DNA of 64,000 bases, taken from the NCBI GenBank assembly GCA_944323935.1, contig CALUUJ010000013.1, forward strand, positions 1 through 64,000. The letters are read 5' to 3'. Under the pieces are notes generated by a model, which made no database searches, had not been told where the DNA came from, and saw only the letters and a program-made list of their open reading frames with translations. The position numbers and the translations under genes are program-made. Shown piece after piece: positions 18,043 through 25,711 of the stretch; position 1 is the first letter of the stretch; every line of letters begins with the position of its first letter. The DNA is from Candidatus Gastranaerophilales bacterium (GTDB taxonomy: Bacteria; Cyanobacteriota; Vampirovibrionia; Gastranaerophilales; Gastranaerophilaceae).

Positions 18043-18072
18043 GAACTATGATAAAATATTTCAGGAGAAATT

Positions 18073-19113
18073 ATGAAATATAGAAGCTGTCACTTAATAG
18101 AACATGGTATTTCAATTGACGTAGATTCAATTAAATCTTGTTGTCTATCCAGAGAATTTAATAAAGGACAACCGATTCTTATCCCTCAATTTGAAGCCAG
18201 CATAATAAATTGGGAACATATCTTTAAAGTAAAAAGACAACAAAGAAGATATCAACAGGAGAAAGATATCCCTGATTGTGAAGGATGCTATAATCTCAGA
18301 ATAGAAGATTGGGATGATGAAGATTATATTTCATATATAAATTTTGATCACTGGAGTCAATGTAATTCAAACTGTATTTATTGCGGTGTACAAAAAAATA
18401 AGCCAAAAACTAAAAATAACACATTAAAAGCAATAAAAGAACTTATAAAATCAGGTAAATTTAAAAATAACGGGGAAATAACTTTTCAGGGTGGAGAGCC
18501 CACAATCTTAAAAGAATTTGAGGATTTAATAAAAATCTTTATAAAAGAAGGTTCAAAAATAAGAGTTCATTCTTCAGGTATTTTGTTCAGTCGTGCAATA
18601 AGAAACGGACTAAAACAAGGTTGTGTAACTGTTGTCATTTCTCCTGATTCGGTTACTAAAGAAACATATAAAAAAGTTAAAAGAGTAGATAAATCAAATA
18701 AAGTTTGGGACAATATCAAACACTACAGAAAAGATTTAAATGAAAATTATGCAAGTCTTGTCAAAGTAAAATACATAATAATCCCGGGTATCAATGATAA
18801 TTTAGATGAAATAAATCTTTTTATGGAGACACTAAAAAAACTTGATATAAGAAGTGTTATTGTTGATATCGAATACACTTACGCTAACACACATATTAAT
18901 AATATTTCCCCTCACATATTTATCTTAATGGATTATATAGAAAATTTTGCCAAAGAGAATAAAATGTCATTCGAATTATACGATTCAGCATTATATGCCA
19001 ATAAAAACCGTGATTTTAAAAAGATAACAAATTTTAATTTCGACAATATAAAACAAATAGTAGAAAATTATAAACAAGAAAATACAAAATACAACATTAA
19101 ATACAAAAATTAG
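18073..19113 (+). CDS. Radical SAM protein with N-terminal cysteine cluster
   Basis: 346 residues. The radical SAM cluster motif CNSNCIYC (C97, C101, C104) is followed by the SAM-binding FQGGEP. Before it lies a cysteine-rich N-terminal region (C6, C23, C24, C69, C72) that may bind an auxiliary cluster or metal. AGGAG lies six bases before the ATG. The substrate cannot be told: no small precursor peptide gene is adjacent, and downstream genes (gatC, pyrG) are housekeeping. The architecture recalls peptide-modifying or glycan-modifying radical SAM enzymes, but this is a weak analogy. It is probably co-transcribed with the degenerate homologue upstream. Confidence 0.85.
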   Translation: MKYRSCHLIEHGISIDVDSIKSCCLSREFNKGQPILIPQFEASIINWEHIFKVKRQQRRYQQEKDIPDCEGCYNLRIEDWDDEDYISYINFDHWSQCNSNCIYCGVQKNKPKTKNNTLKAIKELIKSGKFKNNGEITFQGGEPTILKEFEDLIKIFIKEGSKIRVHSSGILFSRAIRNGLKQGCVTVVISPDSVTKETYKKVKRVDKSNKVWDNIKHYRKDLNENYASLVKVKYIIIPGINDNLDEINLFMETLKKLDIRSVIVDIEYTYANTHINNISPHIFILMDYIENFAKENKMSFELYDSALYANKNRDFKKITNFNFDNIKQIVENYKQENTKYNIKYKN

Positions 19114-19177
19114 TAATGCAACATGCCAAAAAAATATGCTTATGTTAAAATTCTAATTAGTATCTCGGAGGAAAAAC

Positions 19178-19459
19178 ATGATAAGTACAGAAGAAGTAAA
19201 GCATGTTGCAAAACTTGCAAGACTTGAACTTACAGAGGAAGAAGTTAATAAATATTCACAGCAGCTTGGTTCTATATTAGAATACGTTGAACAAATGAAT
19301 GAAATTGATACAACAGGAATTGAACCTATGCCACATGCTATTCCTGTCTACAATGTAATGCGTGAAGACATTGTTAAATATGAACAAACAAAAGAAGAAA
19401 TGATGGCAAATGCACCGTTTGAAGAAGACGGATTTTTTAGAGTTCCGAAAATAAACTAG
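19178..19459 (+). CDS. gatC: Asp/Glu-tRNA amidotransferase subunit C
   Basis: 93 residues. EVKHVAKLARLELTEEEV and the C-terminal FFRVPKIN are hallmark GatC segments. GatC stabilises the GatA-GatB complex that converts misacylated Glu-tRNA(Gln) or Asp-tRNA(Asn) to the correct amidated form. GatA and GatB are not in the window. CGGAGG lies six bases before the ATG. pyrG follows 46 bases downstream and may share the transcript. Confidence 0.95.
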   Translation: MISTEEVKHVAKLARLELTEEEVNKYSQQLGSILEYVEQMNEIDTTGIEPMPHAIPVYNVMREDIVKYEQTKEEMMANAPFEEDGFFRVPKIN

Positions 19460-19505
19460 CGTTTGTAGTAATAAGTAACACTAGATTAGAAAGAATTGAG
19501 GAAAT

Positions 19506-21140
19506 ATGAGCACAAAATATATATTTGTAACAGGCGGTGTTGTATCCTCCTTAGGGAAAGGGATTGTAGCAGCGTCCCTTGGTCGTTTGTTAAAAGCAAG
19601 AGGTTTTAGCGTTGTAATACAAAAATTTGATCCTTATATAAATGTTGACCCGGGTACAATGAGTCCATTCCAACACGGAGAGGTTTTTGTTACAGATGAT
19701 GGTGCAGAAACAGATTTAGATTTAGGTCACTATGAAAGATTTACAGATACAAATTTAGGAAGAATCAACAATGTCACATCAGGAAGTATCTATCAAACAG
19801 TAATAAACAAAGAACGTCACGGAGACTATTTAGGGGCTACTGTTCAAACAATTCCTCACATAACCAATGAAATCAAATCAAGAATAAAAAAAGCAACTCA
19901 ACAATTCAAACCTGATTTCATTATTGCTGAAATCGGCGGAACAATTGGGGACATTGAAAGTTTGCCTTTTATAGAATCAATAAGACAATTCAGAAGTGAA
20001 GCAGGGTTCGGAAATAGTATTTCTATACACGTAACTTTGCTTCCATATCTTCCAACATCAGGTGAATTAAAAACAAAACCATCTCAACATAGTGTTACTA
20101 ATTTGAGAAGTTATGGTATACAACCTGAAATATTAGTTTGCAGAACGGCAAAACCAATTCCCAAAAAAGAAAAAGAGAAATTGGCACTATTTTGTTCAGT
20201 TCCAAAAGATGCCGTTATAGAATGCAGAGATATGAAAAGTATATATGAAGTTCCTCTTGCATTAGAAGAGCAAAATATGGCAAGTGTAGTACTTCAAAGA
20301 TTATTTATGCAAGACGTAAAACCAAATTTGGATTCTTGGAAAGAACTTGTTAACAGAATAAAAAATCCTGAAAAAACAATCAAAATAGCAATTGCGGGAA
20401 AATATACAAAATTATCTGATGCTTATATCTCAGTAGTAGAATCATTGAAACATGCCGGATATGAAAACAAAGCTCAAATAGATATTAAATGGATAAATTC
20501 AGAAGATTGTATAGATTTTGAAAAAGCCAAAGAAGCATTATCTGATGTTGATGGTTTAGTTGTTCCCGGTGGTTTTGGTATAAGAGGAATTGAAGGAAAG
20601 CTAAATGTAATAAGATATGCAAGAGAAAATAATCTTCCGTTTTTAGGACTATGTTTAGGTATGCAATGTGCGGTAATTGAATATGCAAGGAACGTTGTTG
20701 GATTAAAAGATGCAAATTCTATGGAATTTAATGAAAATACACCATATCCTGTTATTGATTTAATGACAGAACAAAAACATGTCGAAGGCTATGGCGGAAC
20801 AATGAGACTTGGACAATTTGAATGCCATATACAAAAAGGTACAAAAGCAGAACAAGCCTACGGTAAGAATATTATATTTGAACGTCATAGACACAGATAT
20901 GAAGTTAATAACGAATACCGTACACAAATAGCAGAGAAAGGATTAGTATTTTCAGGACTTTCACCTGACGGAATGCTTTGCGAAATGGTTGAATTACCAC
21001 AAAATGACTGGTTTGTAGCTTGCCAATTCCATCCGGAATTCAAATCAAGACCGGAAAAACCACACCCATTATTTGCAGGGTTAATAAATGCGGTACTAAA
21101 GCAAAAAGAAGCAAAATCTAAAGTTTTAGAAAAAGTATAA
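19506..21140 (+). CDS. pyrG: CTP synthase
   Basis: 544 residues, the full family length. The N-terminal synthetase domain starts [17 protein letters not shown] (P-loop) and contains [18 protein letters not shown]. The C-terminal class I glutamine amidotransferase domain has the nucleophile in [10 protein letters not shown] and the histidine/glutamate pair in [11 protein letters not shown]. It makes CTP from UTP, ATP and glutamine. GAGGAA precedes the ATG, and an intrinsic terminator follows. Confidence 0.97.
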   Translation: MSTKYIFVTGGVVSSLGKGIVAASLGRLLKARGFSVVIQKFDPYINVDPGTMSPFQHGEVFVTDDGAETDLDLGHYERFTDTNLGRINNVTSGSIYQTVINKERHGDYLGATVQTIPHITNEIKSRIKKATQQFKPDFIIAEIGGTIGDIESLPFIESIRQFRSEAGFGNSISIHVTLLPYLPTSGELKTKPSQHSVTNLRSYGIQPEILVCRTAKPIPKKEKEKLALFCSVPKDAVIECRDMKSIYEVPLALEEQNMASVVLQRLFMQDVKPNLDSWKELVNRIKNPEKTIKIAIAGKYTKLSDAYISVVESLKHAGYENKAQIDIKWINSEDCIDFEKAKEALSDVDGLVVPGGFGIRGIEGKLNVIRYARENNLPFLGLCLGMQCAVIEYARNVVGLKDANSMEFNENTPYPVIDLMTEQKHVEGYGGTMRLGQFECHIQKGTKAEQAYGKNIIFERHRHRYEVNNEYRTQIAEKGLVFSGLSPDGMLCEMVELPQNDWFVACQFHPEFKSRPEKPHPLFAGLINAVLKQKEAKSKVLEKV

Positions 21141-21163
21141 AAATACAGAATATTAATAAAAGA

Positions 21164-21190
21164 CAGAAGCAATTGCTTCTGTTTTTTATT
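21164..21190. terminator. Terminator between pyrG and era
   Basis: ACAGAAGC and GCTTCTGT pair around AATT and are followed by six T on the plus strand. It serves pyrG. The minus-strand era gene ends just beside it and has a less pronounced T-run. Confidence 0.8.
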
Positions 21191-22076
21191 AATACATTTT
21201 ATCCATATCTTTAGATTTTTTGCGCCAATCTTTTATAACTTTGACCTGTAAATCCAAATAAACTTTTTTATCAGCTGTAAATTCTATTTCTTTTCTTGCT
21301 TCAGTCCCTATTTTTTTCAACATTGAACCGTTTTTACCAATTAAAATACCTTTTTGTGTTTCTTGTTCAACAATAATTTTTGCTTCTATTCTATCAATAT
21401 TTTCTTTCTCTTCATAATTTTCAATAACAACAGCAACACTATGAGGAACTTCATCATGAGTATATAAAAGAATTTTCTCTCTTATAAGTTCTCTTGCTAT
21501 ATTTCGCATTGTTTCATCTGTTATTTGTTCATCATCGTAAACTTTTTCACCTGCCGGTAACTTTCTTATAATATTATTTATTAATGTATCAAAGTTTCGT
21601 CCCGTTTTGGCTGATATTTTTACACTTGAGTAATTTTTTTCGAACAAAGTTTTATATGTTAATAAATTTTCTTCTCGTTTTTGGATATCTTTAACTAAAT
21701 CATATTTATTAACGACCAAAATCATTTCGTTCTTATAATCTTTAAGGACATTTTCAACAATCCATTTATCTCCTCGCCCTGCAGAGGTTGAACCATCCAC
21801 TACAAAAAGTACCAAATCAACATCAGGAATAGCGCTTTTAGCTTCATCAACCAAACATTCACCTAACTTATCAATAGGTTTATGAATACCGGGAGTATCA
21901 ACAAAAACAATCTGAGCTTCATCTGTTGTAAGAATACCATTAATTCTTCGTCTTGTAGTTTGAGCTTTATTTGTTGTTATTGCAATCTTTTGACCTATTA
22001 ATCTGTTTAATATAGTAGATTTACCAACATTAGGTCTGCCTATAATAGCAACATAACCGAATTTATAATGTTTCAT
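21189..22076 (-). CDS. era: GTPase Era
   Basis: 295 residues. G1 GRPNVGKST, the switch region TTRRRINGI, G3 DTPGIH and G4 NKYD are present. The C-terminal KH domain contains GILIGKNGSMLKKIG. Era binds the 3' end of 16S rRNA and assists 30S maturation. The start codon lies inside the last codons of the upstream transporter-CorC gene (14-base overlap), so translation is probably coupled. CorC-like genes commonly neighbour era. Confidence 0.96.
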   Translation of the reverse strand: MKHYKFGYVAIIGRPNVGKSTILNRLIGQKIAITTNKAQTTRRRINGILTTDEAQIVFVDTPGIHKPIDKLGECLVDEAKSAIPDVDLVLFVVDGSTSAGRGDKWIVENVLKDYKNEMILVVNKYDLVKDIQKREENLLTYKTLFEKNYSSVKISAKTGRNFDTLINNIIRKLPAGEKVYDDEQITDETMRNIARELIREKILLYTHDEVPHSVAVVIENYEEKENIDRIEAKIIVEQETQKGILIGKNGSMLKKIGTEARKEIEFTADKKVYLDLQVKVIKDWRKKSKDMDKMY

Positions 22077-23916
22077 CTTCTTCTACAATCTCATCTTGTT
22101 CTTCTTTATCAACAAAAGGAGTATCTTTTCTCATAATTACACGAGAGATTCTTATTCCATCAAGCTCAATAACCTCAAAAGAAAGGTTTCTATCTTCTAC
22201 TTTATCACCTATTTCAGGTTCTCTTCCAAGTAGACCGAATACATAGCCGCCAATAGTTTGGAAATCTTCATTCGGTATATCTAGATCATACTTTTCGTTA
22301 ATATCTTCGATATCCATTTGGGATGAAACATTTAGTGTATTATCATCAATTTTAATCAGTTCAGGAGTAGGTGCTTCATCAAACTCATCATAAATTTCAC
22401 CGACGATTTCTTCAATAATATCTTCTAAAGTTACAATACCTGCTATACCGCCGTGTTCATCAACCACAGCAGCAATTTGATTTTTCTTTGAAATAAAATC
22501 ACTAAGTAAATCACTTATAAATTTATTTTCAGGAATTATCATTATTTCACGAGCAATAGATTTTATTTCAAAACCTTCTTTTTCATAAGTTTTATCTCTT
22601 AAAGCCTTAAGTGCATCTTTAGCATTAATAACACCGATAACATTATCAATCGTATCTTCATATACAGGAATACGAGTATGTCCTGAGTCAATTATTAAAT
22701 CCACCAAAGTATCCAAACTATCTTCAGCATCTACAAACAATACTTTAGGTCTTGGAACCATAATTTCTTTTACAACCGTTTGAGAGAAAGAATAAAAGTT
22801 TGATAACATATCAGCTTCTTTATCATCAAAAACATCTATTTTTTCGCCTTCTTGAATTATTTTATCAAACTTATTTTCCCAATTTTCTTCTGCATCATTA
22901 GAATCAATTTCAACAGAAATATGAGATATATTTTTAAAGCGTTCTCTAATTTTTCTTTCAACCATTTCAGAAATATCATCAGCTTCTTTCACTTGTATTT
23001 CAGGATCCACTTCAATTTTGATATTAACAATCAAACCGGAAGTCCCCATATTCATTGTTTTAAGTTCTTTAACACAGCTGACACAATGAAGATTTTCCGC
23101 AATTTGTTTTATAACTTCTTCAACCTGAGGCTCAGCAGACAGCCCAGTCAAAAGATTAACATTATTTTTTAACATATAACCGGCCAAAAACAATAACATC
23201 AAAGCAATAATTCCGGATGCTATACCATCCGGAATGTGAGCAAGGCTTTCTGGTAAAAGATATTTTGAAATTGATACTGCAATAAACGCAACAATTACAC
23301 CTGTTAAGGCAACTACATCTTCATACCAAACATACTTTGTTGTTGGAGTATTAATTTTATGTACATATTTTATTGATTTTATAAAATCAACAAAAGGATT
23401 AACATGTTTAACATTTGCCTCATCAATAACAGCATTTACAGCGCTATTTACAGCCCAAGATTCAAAACAAATACTTGCAATAAGAATTATAGCCAAAACA
23501 CCGTAATGATTTAATAATTCATCAACACCGTGTGTATTAATAAATATTTTGTTATATGCACTTAATAAAGAAACAGCTGCACCGAAAAACATTAATATAC
23601 AGGCAACAATAGTCCATACATTTGTTTCCAGTCCGTGTCCGAAGGGATGTACACCATCGGCAGGTCTTGAACCTCTTTTAAGTCCGACCATAAGGCAAAT
23701 ACTGTTAAAAGAATCAACTCCGGAGTGTACAGCTTCTGCAAACATTGCAGAACTCTTCGTAAAATACCAAGATGCCAATTTTATTAACGTTATAAAAATA
23801 TTTGCAAGAAAAGCACGAACAACTGCTCTAAATTTAAGATTAATAGCTTGATTTTTTTCACCTGCCGCGTCAATATTATCTATTTGCTGCGGGGTCGAAA
23901 CACTGTCTGATGTCAT
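22063..23916 (-). CDS. CDF metal transporter fused to CBS-pair/CorC module
   Basis: 617 residues combining two usually separate proteins. Residues about 25-255 form a cation diffusion facilitator membrane domain: HxxxD in AEAVHSGVDSFNS, then PFGHGLETNVW, and LEDxxAL-type YEDVVALTG, as in the ZnT9/SLC30A9-like subgroup. About 260-345 is the cytoplasmic CDF tail. From about 375 a CBS pair follows (VKEIMVPRPKVLFVD, SGHTRIPVYEDTIDNVIGV, DEHGGIAGIVTLEDIIEEIV), and about 525-605 is a CorC/HlyC transporter-associated domain. CDF proteins export divalent metals by proton antiport; CorC-type domains are linked to Mg/Co efflux. The fusion suggests nucleotide-regulated metal export. It overlaps era. Confidence 0.88.
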   Translation of the reverse strand: MTSDSVSTPQQIDNIDAAGEKNQAINLKFRAVVRAFLANIFITLIKLASWYFTKSSAMFAEAVHSGVDSFNSICLMVGLKRGSRPADGVHPFGHGLETNVWTIVACILMFFGAAVSLLSAYNKIFINTHGVDELLNHYGVLAIILIASICFESWAVNSAVNAVIDEANVKHVNPFVDFIKSIKYVHKINTPTTKYVWYEDVVALTGVIVAFIAVSISKYLLPESLAHIPDGIASGIIALMLLFLAGYMLKNNVNLLTGLSAEPQVEEVIKQIAENLHCVSCVKELKTMNMGTSGLIVNIKIEVDPEIQVKEADDISEMVERKIRERFKNISHISVEIDSNDAEENWENKFDKIIQEGEKIDVFDDKEADMLSNFYSFSQTVVKEIMVPRPKVLFVDAEDSLDTLVDLIIDSGHTRIPVYEDTIDNVIGVINAKDALKALRDKTYEKEGFEIKSIAREIMIIPENKFISDLLSDFISKKNQIAAVVDEHGGIAGIVTLEDIIEEIVGEIYDEFDEAPTPELIKIDDNTLNVSSQMDIEDINEKYDLDIPNEDFQTIGGYVFGLLGREPEIGDKVEDRNLSFEVIELDGIRISRVIMRKDTPFVDKEEQDEIVEEDETL

Positions 23917-24160
23917 TTTTTTCCTTATTCGTTAATACCAAAGCAATTATAAAATAAAGGCATAAAAAAGTCTATTATACAAATTTTCTCAGTTATTTAA
24001 TTAATATCTTAATAATAAAAAATAAATAAATAAATAAGTTAAAACTCTTTTAAAAATTTTATATGTGTAATACAATTGGGAAGTTGATAGCTGGTTTATT
24101 ATTTTTTATAATAAAAACAGATATCATATAGAACATTAAAATAAATAAAAAAACATATAT

Positions 24161-24341
24161 CGGGATGTAGCGCAGTTTGACTCTGCCGAGCGAATTTTGC
24201 GAAAGGGTAAGACCCAAGTATGTGAGAACCGAAGTGACGACAGCGAGAGCGAAAGGAACGACAGGTTCGAGAGACAGCAAAATTCAAGAAGCAAAATGAT
24301 TAAATATCATTTTGTGAGAGGTAGCACCGTAGGTGCGCTAC
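24161..24341 (+). ncRNA. tRNA-Pro-derived structured repeat element, copy 1
   Basis: It begins with CGGGATGTAGCGCAGTTTG, identical to the first 19 bases of the tRNA-Pro that starts exactly 200 bases downstream, then diverges into about 150 bases of relatively GC-rich sequence. GTAGCGCA (24167-24174) can pair with TGCGCTAC (24334-24341), closing the whole element. Internal hairpins include GGGT-AAG-ACCC, CAAAATGAT-TAAAT-ATCATTTTG and CACC-GTA-GGTG; GAATTTTGC can pair with GCAAAATTC. A second copy is at 62920 upstream of the other tRNA-Pro gene. An RNA role is inferred from the conserved pairing; whether it is transcribed or mobile is unknown. Confidence 0.6.
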
Positions 24342-24360
24342 AAAACTAAAATTAAACTAT

Positions 24361-24434
24361 CGGGATGTAGCGCAGTTTGGTAGCGCACCGTGTTCGGGTC
24401 GCGGGGGTCGCAAGTTCGAATCTTGTCATCCCGA
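24361..24434 (+). tRNA. tRNA-Pro (anticodon CGG)
   Basis: The acceptor arms CGGGATG and CATCCCG pair fully. The anticodon stem CCGTG/CGCGG carries the loop TTCGGGT, giving anticodon CGG. The T arm is GCAAG-TTCGAAT-CTTGT (one G-T pair). The discriminator is A and CCA is not encoded (TTT follows). Confidence 0.93.
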
Positions 24435-24443
24435 TTTTTTATT

Positions 24444-24478
24444 GGCTCGCAAGTTCTTCCGTTTCGTGATTTTCTAAT
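24444..24478 (+). repeat. T-arm-like segment downstream of tRNA-Pro(CGG)
   Basis: GGCTCGCAAGTTC followed by CC...TTTTCTAA resembles the segment at 63240-63270 after the other tRNA-Pro. The GCAAGTTC part matches the T arm of the local tRNA (GTCGCAAGTTCG), whereas the other locus has GCACGTTC matching its own tRNA. It looks like a tRNA 3'-half remnant. Confidence 0.45.
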
Positions 24479-24514
24479 TAAATATAAAAAGCTAATTAGC
24501 CTTTTATAAATTTT

Positions 24515-24596
24515 TTCTGTTAGGTTATGTAAAACCAGACATTTTTCACAAAATCAAAGATTTTGGAAAAAACAGTCAAACCAAACCTACAGACTT
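24515..24596 (-). repeat. REP/MITE-like element, copy A
   Basis: An element of about 82 bases with a central AAAATC-AAA-GATTTT hairpin and ends related to CTGTTGGGTT and AACCCAACCTACAG. It matches the element at 56408-56488 in inverted orientation, with about five substitutions and one indel by eye. It lies 55 bases from the RAYT transposase stop codon, which is the likely mobilising enzyme. Confidence 0.7.
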
Positions 24597-24650
24597 TGGG
24601 TGAGTTTATAAATTAACAGCCAATTTGAATATTTTTAACAATAAGTTTGA

Positions 24651-25187
24651 TTATTCATAATTTAAATCAAGAATATTCTTAATATCAGCTTCACTCCCCC
24701 AATTAATATCATATAAACTTTGCTCTATAAATTTGTGAAAAGAAGAATACGGCCAGTCTTTAACATTTTTGACAAGTCCATGTTTTACGGGATTGTAATG
24801 AATATAGTTAATTTGATTATTTAATTCGGTTTCATTTTTTATAGTATGTTCATAATAACGTCTTTGAAAAATGCCTTTTTCTCTCTTGTTTTTGTACCCA
24901 ATTTTTAAGTTGTCGGTTGGGCATACTTGCCCAACATTTCTTGAAAAATAATGTTTAACTGATGATATAATTTTAGGGTAACTATTTATATTTTCAGGAT
25001 GTAAAATCAAGTGGATATGTTCTGGCAAAACACAAATTGCAATAATTTCAAATTTATACAATTTTCGAACATTTTTAAATGCATTTCTTAGGGTACCAAT
25101 ATTATCTATAAATATTGATTTTCTATCATAAGAAGTTATGATAATATGTACATATCCATTAGGTACAAATACTCTACGATAATTCAT
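24651..25187 (-). CDS. REP-associated tyrosine transposase (Y1, RAYT)
   Basis: 178 residues. The HUH metal motif occurs as PEHIHLILHP, the catalytic tyrosine in NYIHYNPVKHGLV, and GIFQRRYYEHTI is typical of the RAYT branch of the IS200/IS605-like Y1 transposases. RAYTs cut and join single-stranded DNA at REP palindromes and are usually single, domesticated genes flanked by REPs. A GTTGGGCA...TGCCCAAC palindrome sits inside the coding sequence (encoding VGQVCPT), and an identical-stem copy lies 28 bases upstream of the start codon. The protein looks full length and intact. Confidence 0.9.
   Translation of the reverse strand: MNYRRVFVPNGYVHIIITSYDRKSIFIDNIGTLRNAFKNVRKLYKFEIIAICVLPEHIHLILHPENINSYPKIISSVKHYFSRNVGQVCPTDNLKIGYKNKREKGIFQRRYYEHTIKNETELNNQINYIHYNPVKHGLVKNVKDWPYSSFHKFIEQSLYDINWGSEADIKNILDLNYE
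24916..24935. repeat. REP-like palindrome inside the RAYT gene
   Basis: GTTGGGCA-TACT-TGCCCAAC: an 8-bp stem with a 4-base loop, within the coding sequence. The stem is identical to that at 25216-25235, exactly 300 bases away. Confidence 0.75.
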
Positions 25188-25215
25188 AATTTGATTTTAA
25201 CACAATATTTATTTT

Positions 25216-25235
25216 GTTGGGCAAATATGCCCAAC
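25216..25235. repeat. REP-like palindrome upstream of the RAYT gene
   Basis: GTTGGGCA-AATA-TGCCCAAC followed by CTAC, so CCCAACCTAC is shared with the end of the REP/MITE-like copy at 56408. It sits 28 bases upstream of the transposase start codon, where it could serve as a self-recognition or control site. Confidence 0.7.
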
Positions 25236-25711
25236 CTACTTACTCTCCCTCCGTTTTTTCTTTATTTTTTGTAGATATAAAAGAGATGAGAATCCTCCAA
25301 AAACGAAGTTTTGTCGTAGTTTAACGGAAAATTTTATCTGAACTCATAAAAAGATTATTTGGCAAAGTTGACTTTGTGTTTGCCCTTTGCCAGTCGGAAA
25401 TAATCGTTTTATATGTTACAAATAGTTATCTAGTGTGTTACTTTACAAATCTTATGGAGATATATCTTATTAGCATTAAAAAATATAAAAACTAATACTT
25501 AACAAACCATTAATCTAAAAGCTTAAATGCTTTGAACACAACTAATCAATTATATTTTCTTTATCAGAAATAATATGTTATTGAGTATACAAGTGTCCAC
25601 GAGTCTTTTAATAGTGCGCTTTTAATATTTATTTGTAAATTTTTCTTCATAATTTTTTCTCTGACGCAATTTATTTTTCTCTTAACTTTATATATATAAA
25701 AGGATTTTGAA
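25236..25711. other. Intergenic region, no gene recognised
   Basis: About 475 bases of AT-rich sequence. GGCAAAG and CTTTGCC (about 25361-25391) could form a hairpin. No convincing reading frame with a ribosome site is present; a short minus-strand frame at 25564-25758 overlaps the protease start and lacks support. Confidence 0.5.

Noticed and set aside
24059-24280. Minus-strand hydrophobic reading frame (LSLEPVVPFALAVVTS...) found in both tRNA-Pro elements
   Set aside because: It starts with TTG without a ribosome site, runs antisense through tRNA-derived sequence, and the differences between the copies change amino acids (three replacements, no silent-change pattern) while preserving hairpins. 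RNA structure explains the conservation better.
24161-24361. Group I intron in tRNA-Pro
   Set aside because: The insert is in the D loop, an intact tRNA follows separately, and I see no P7 or other group I core signature.
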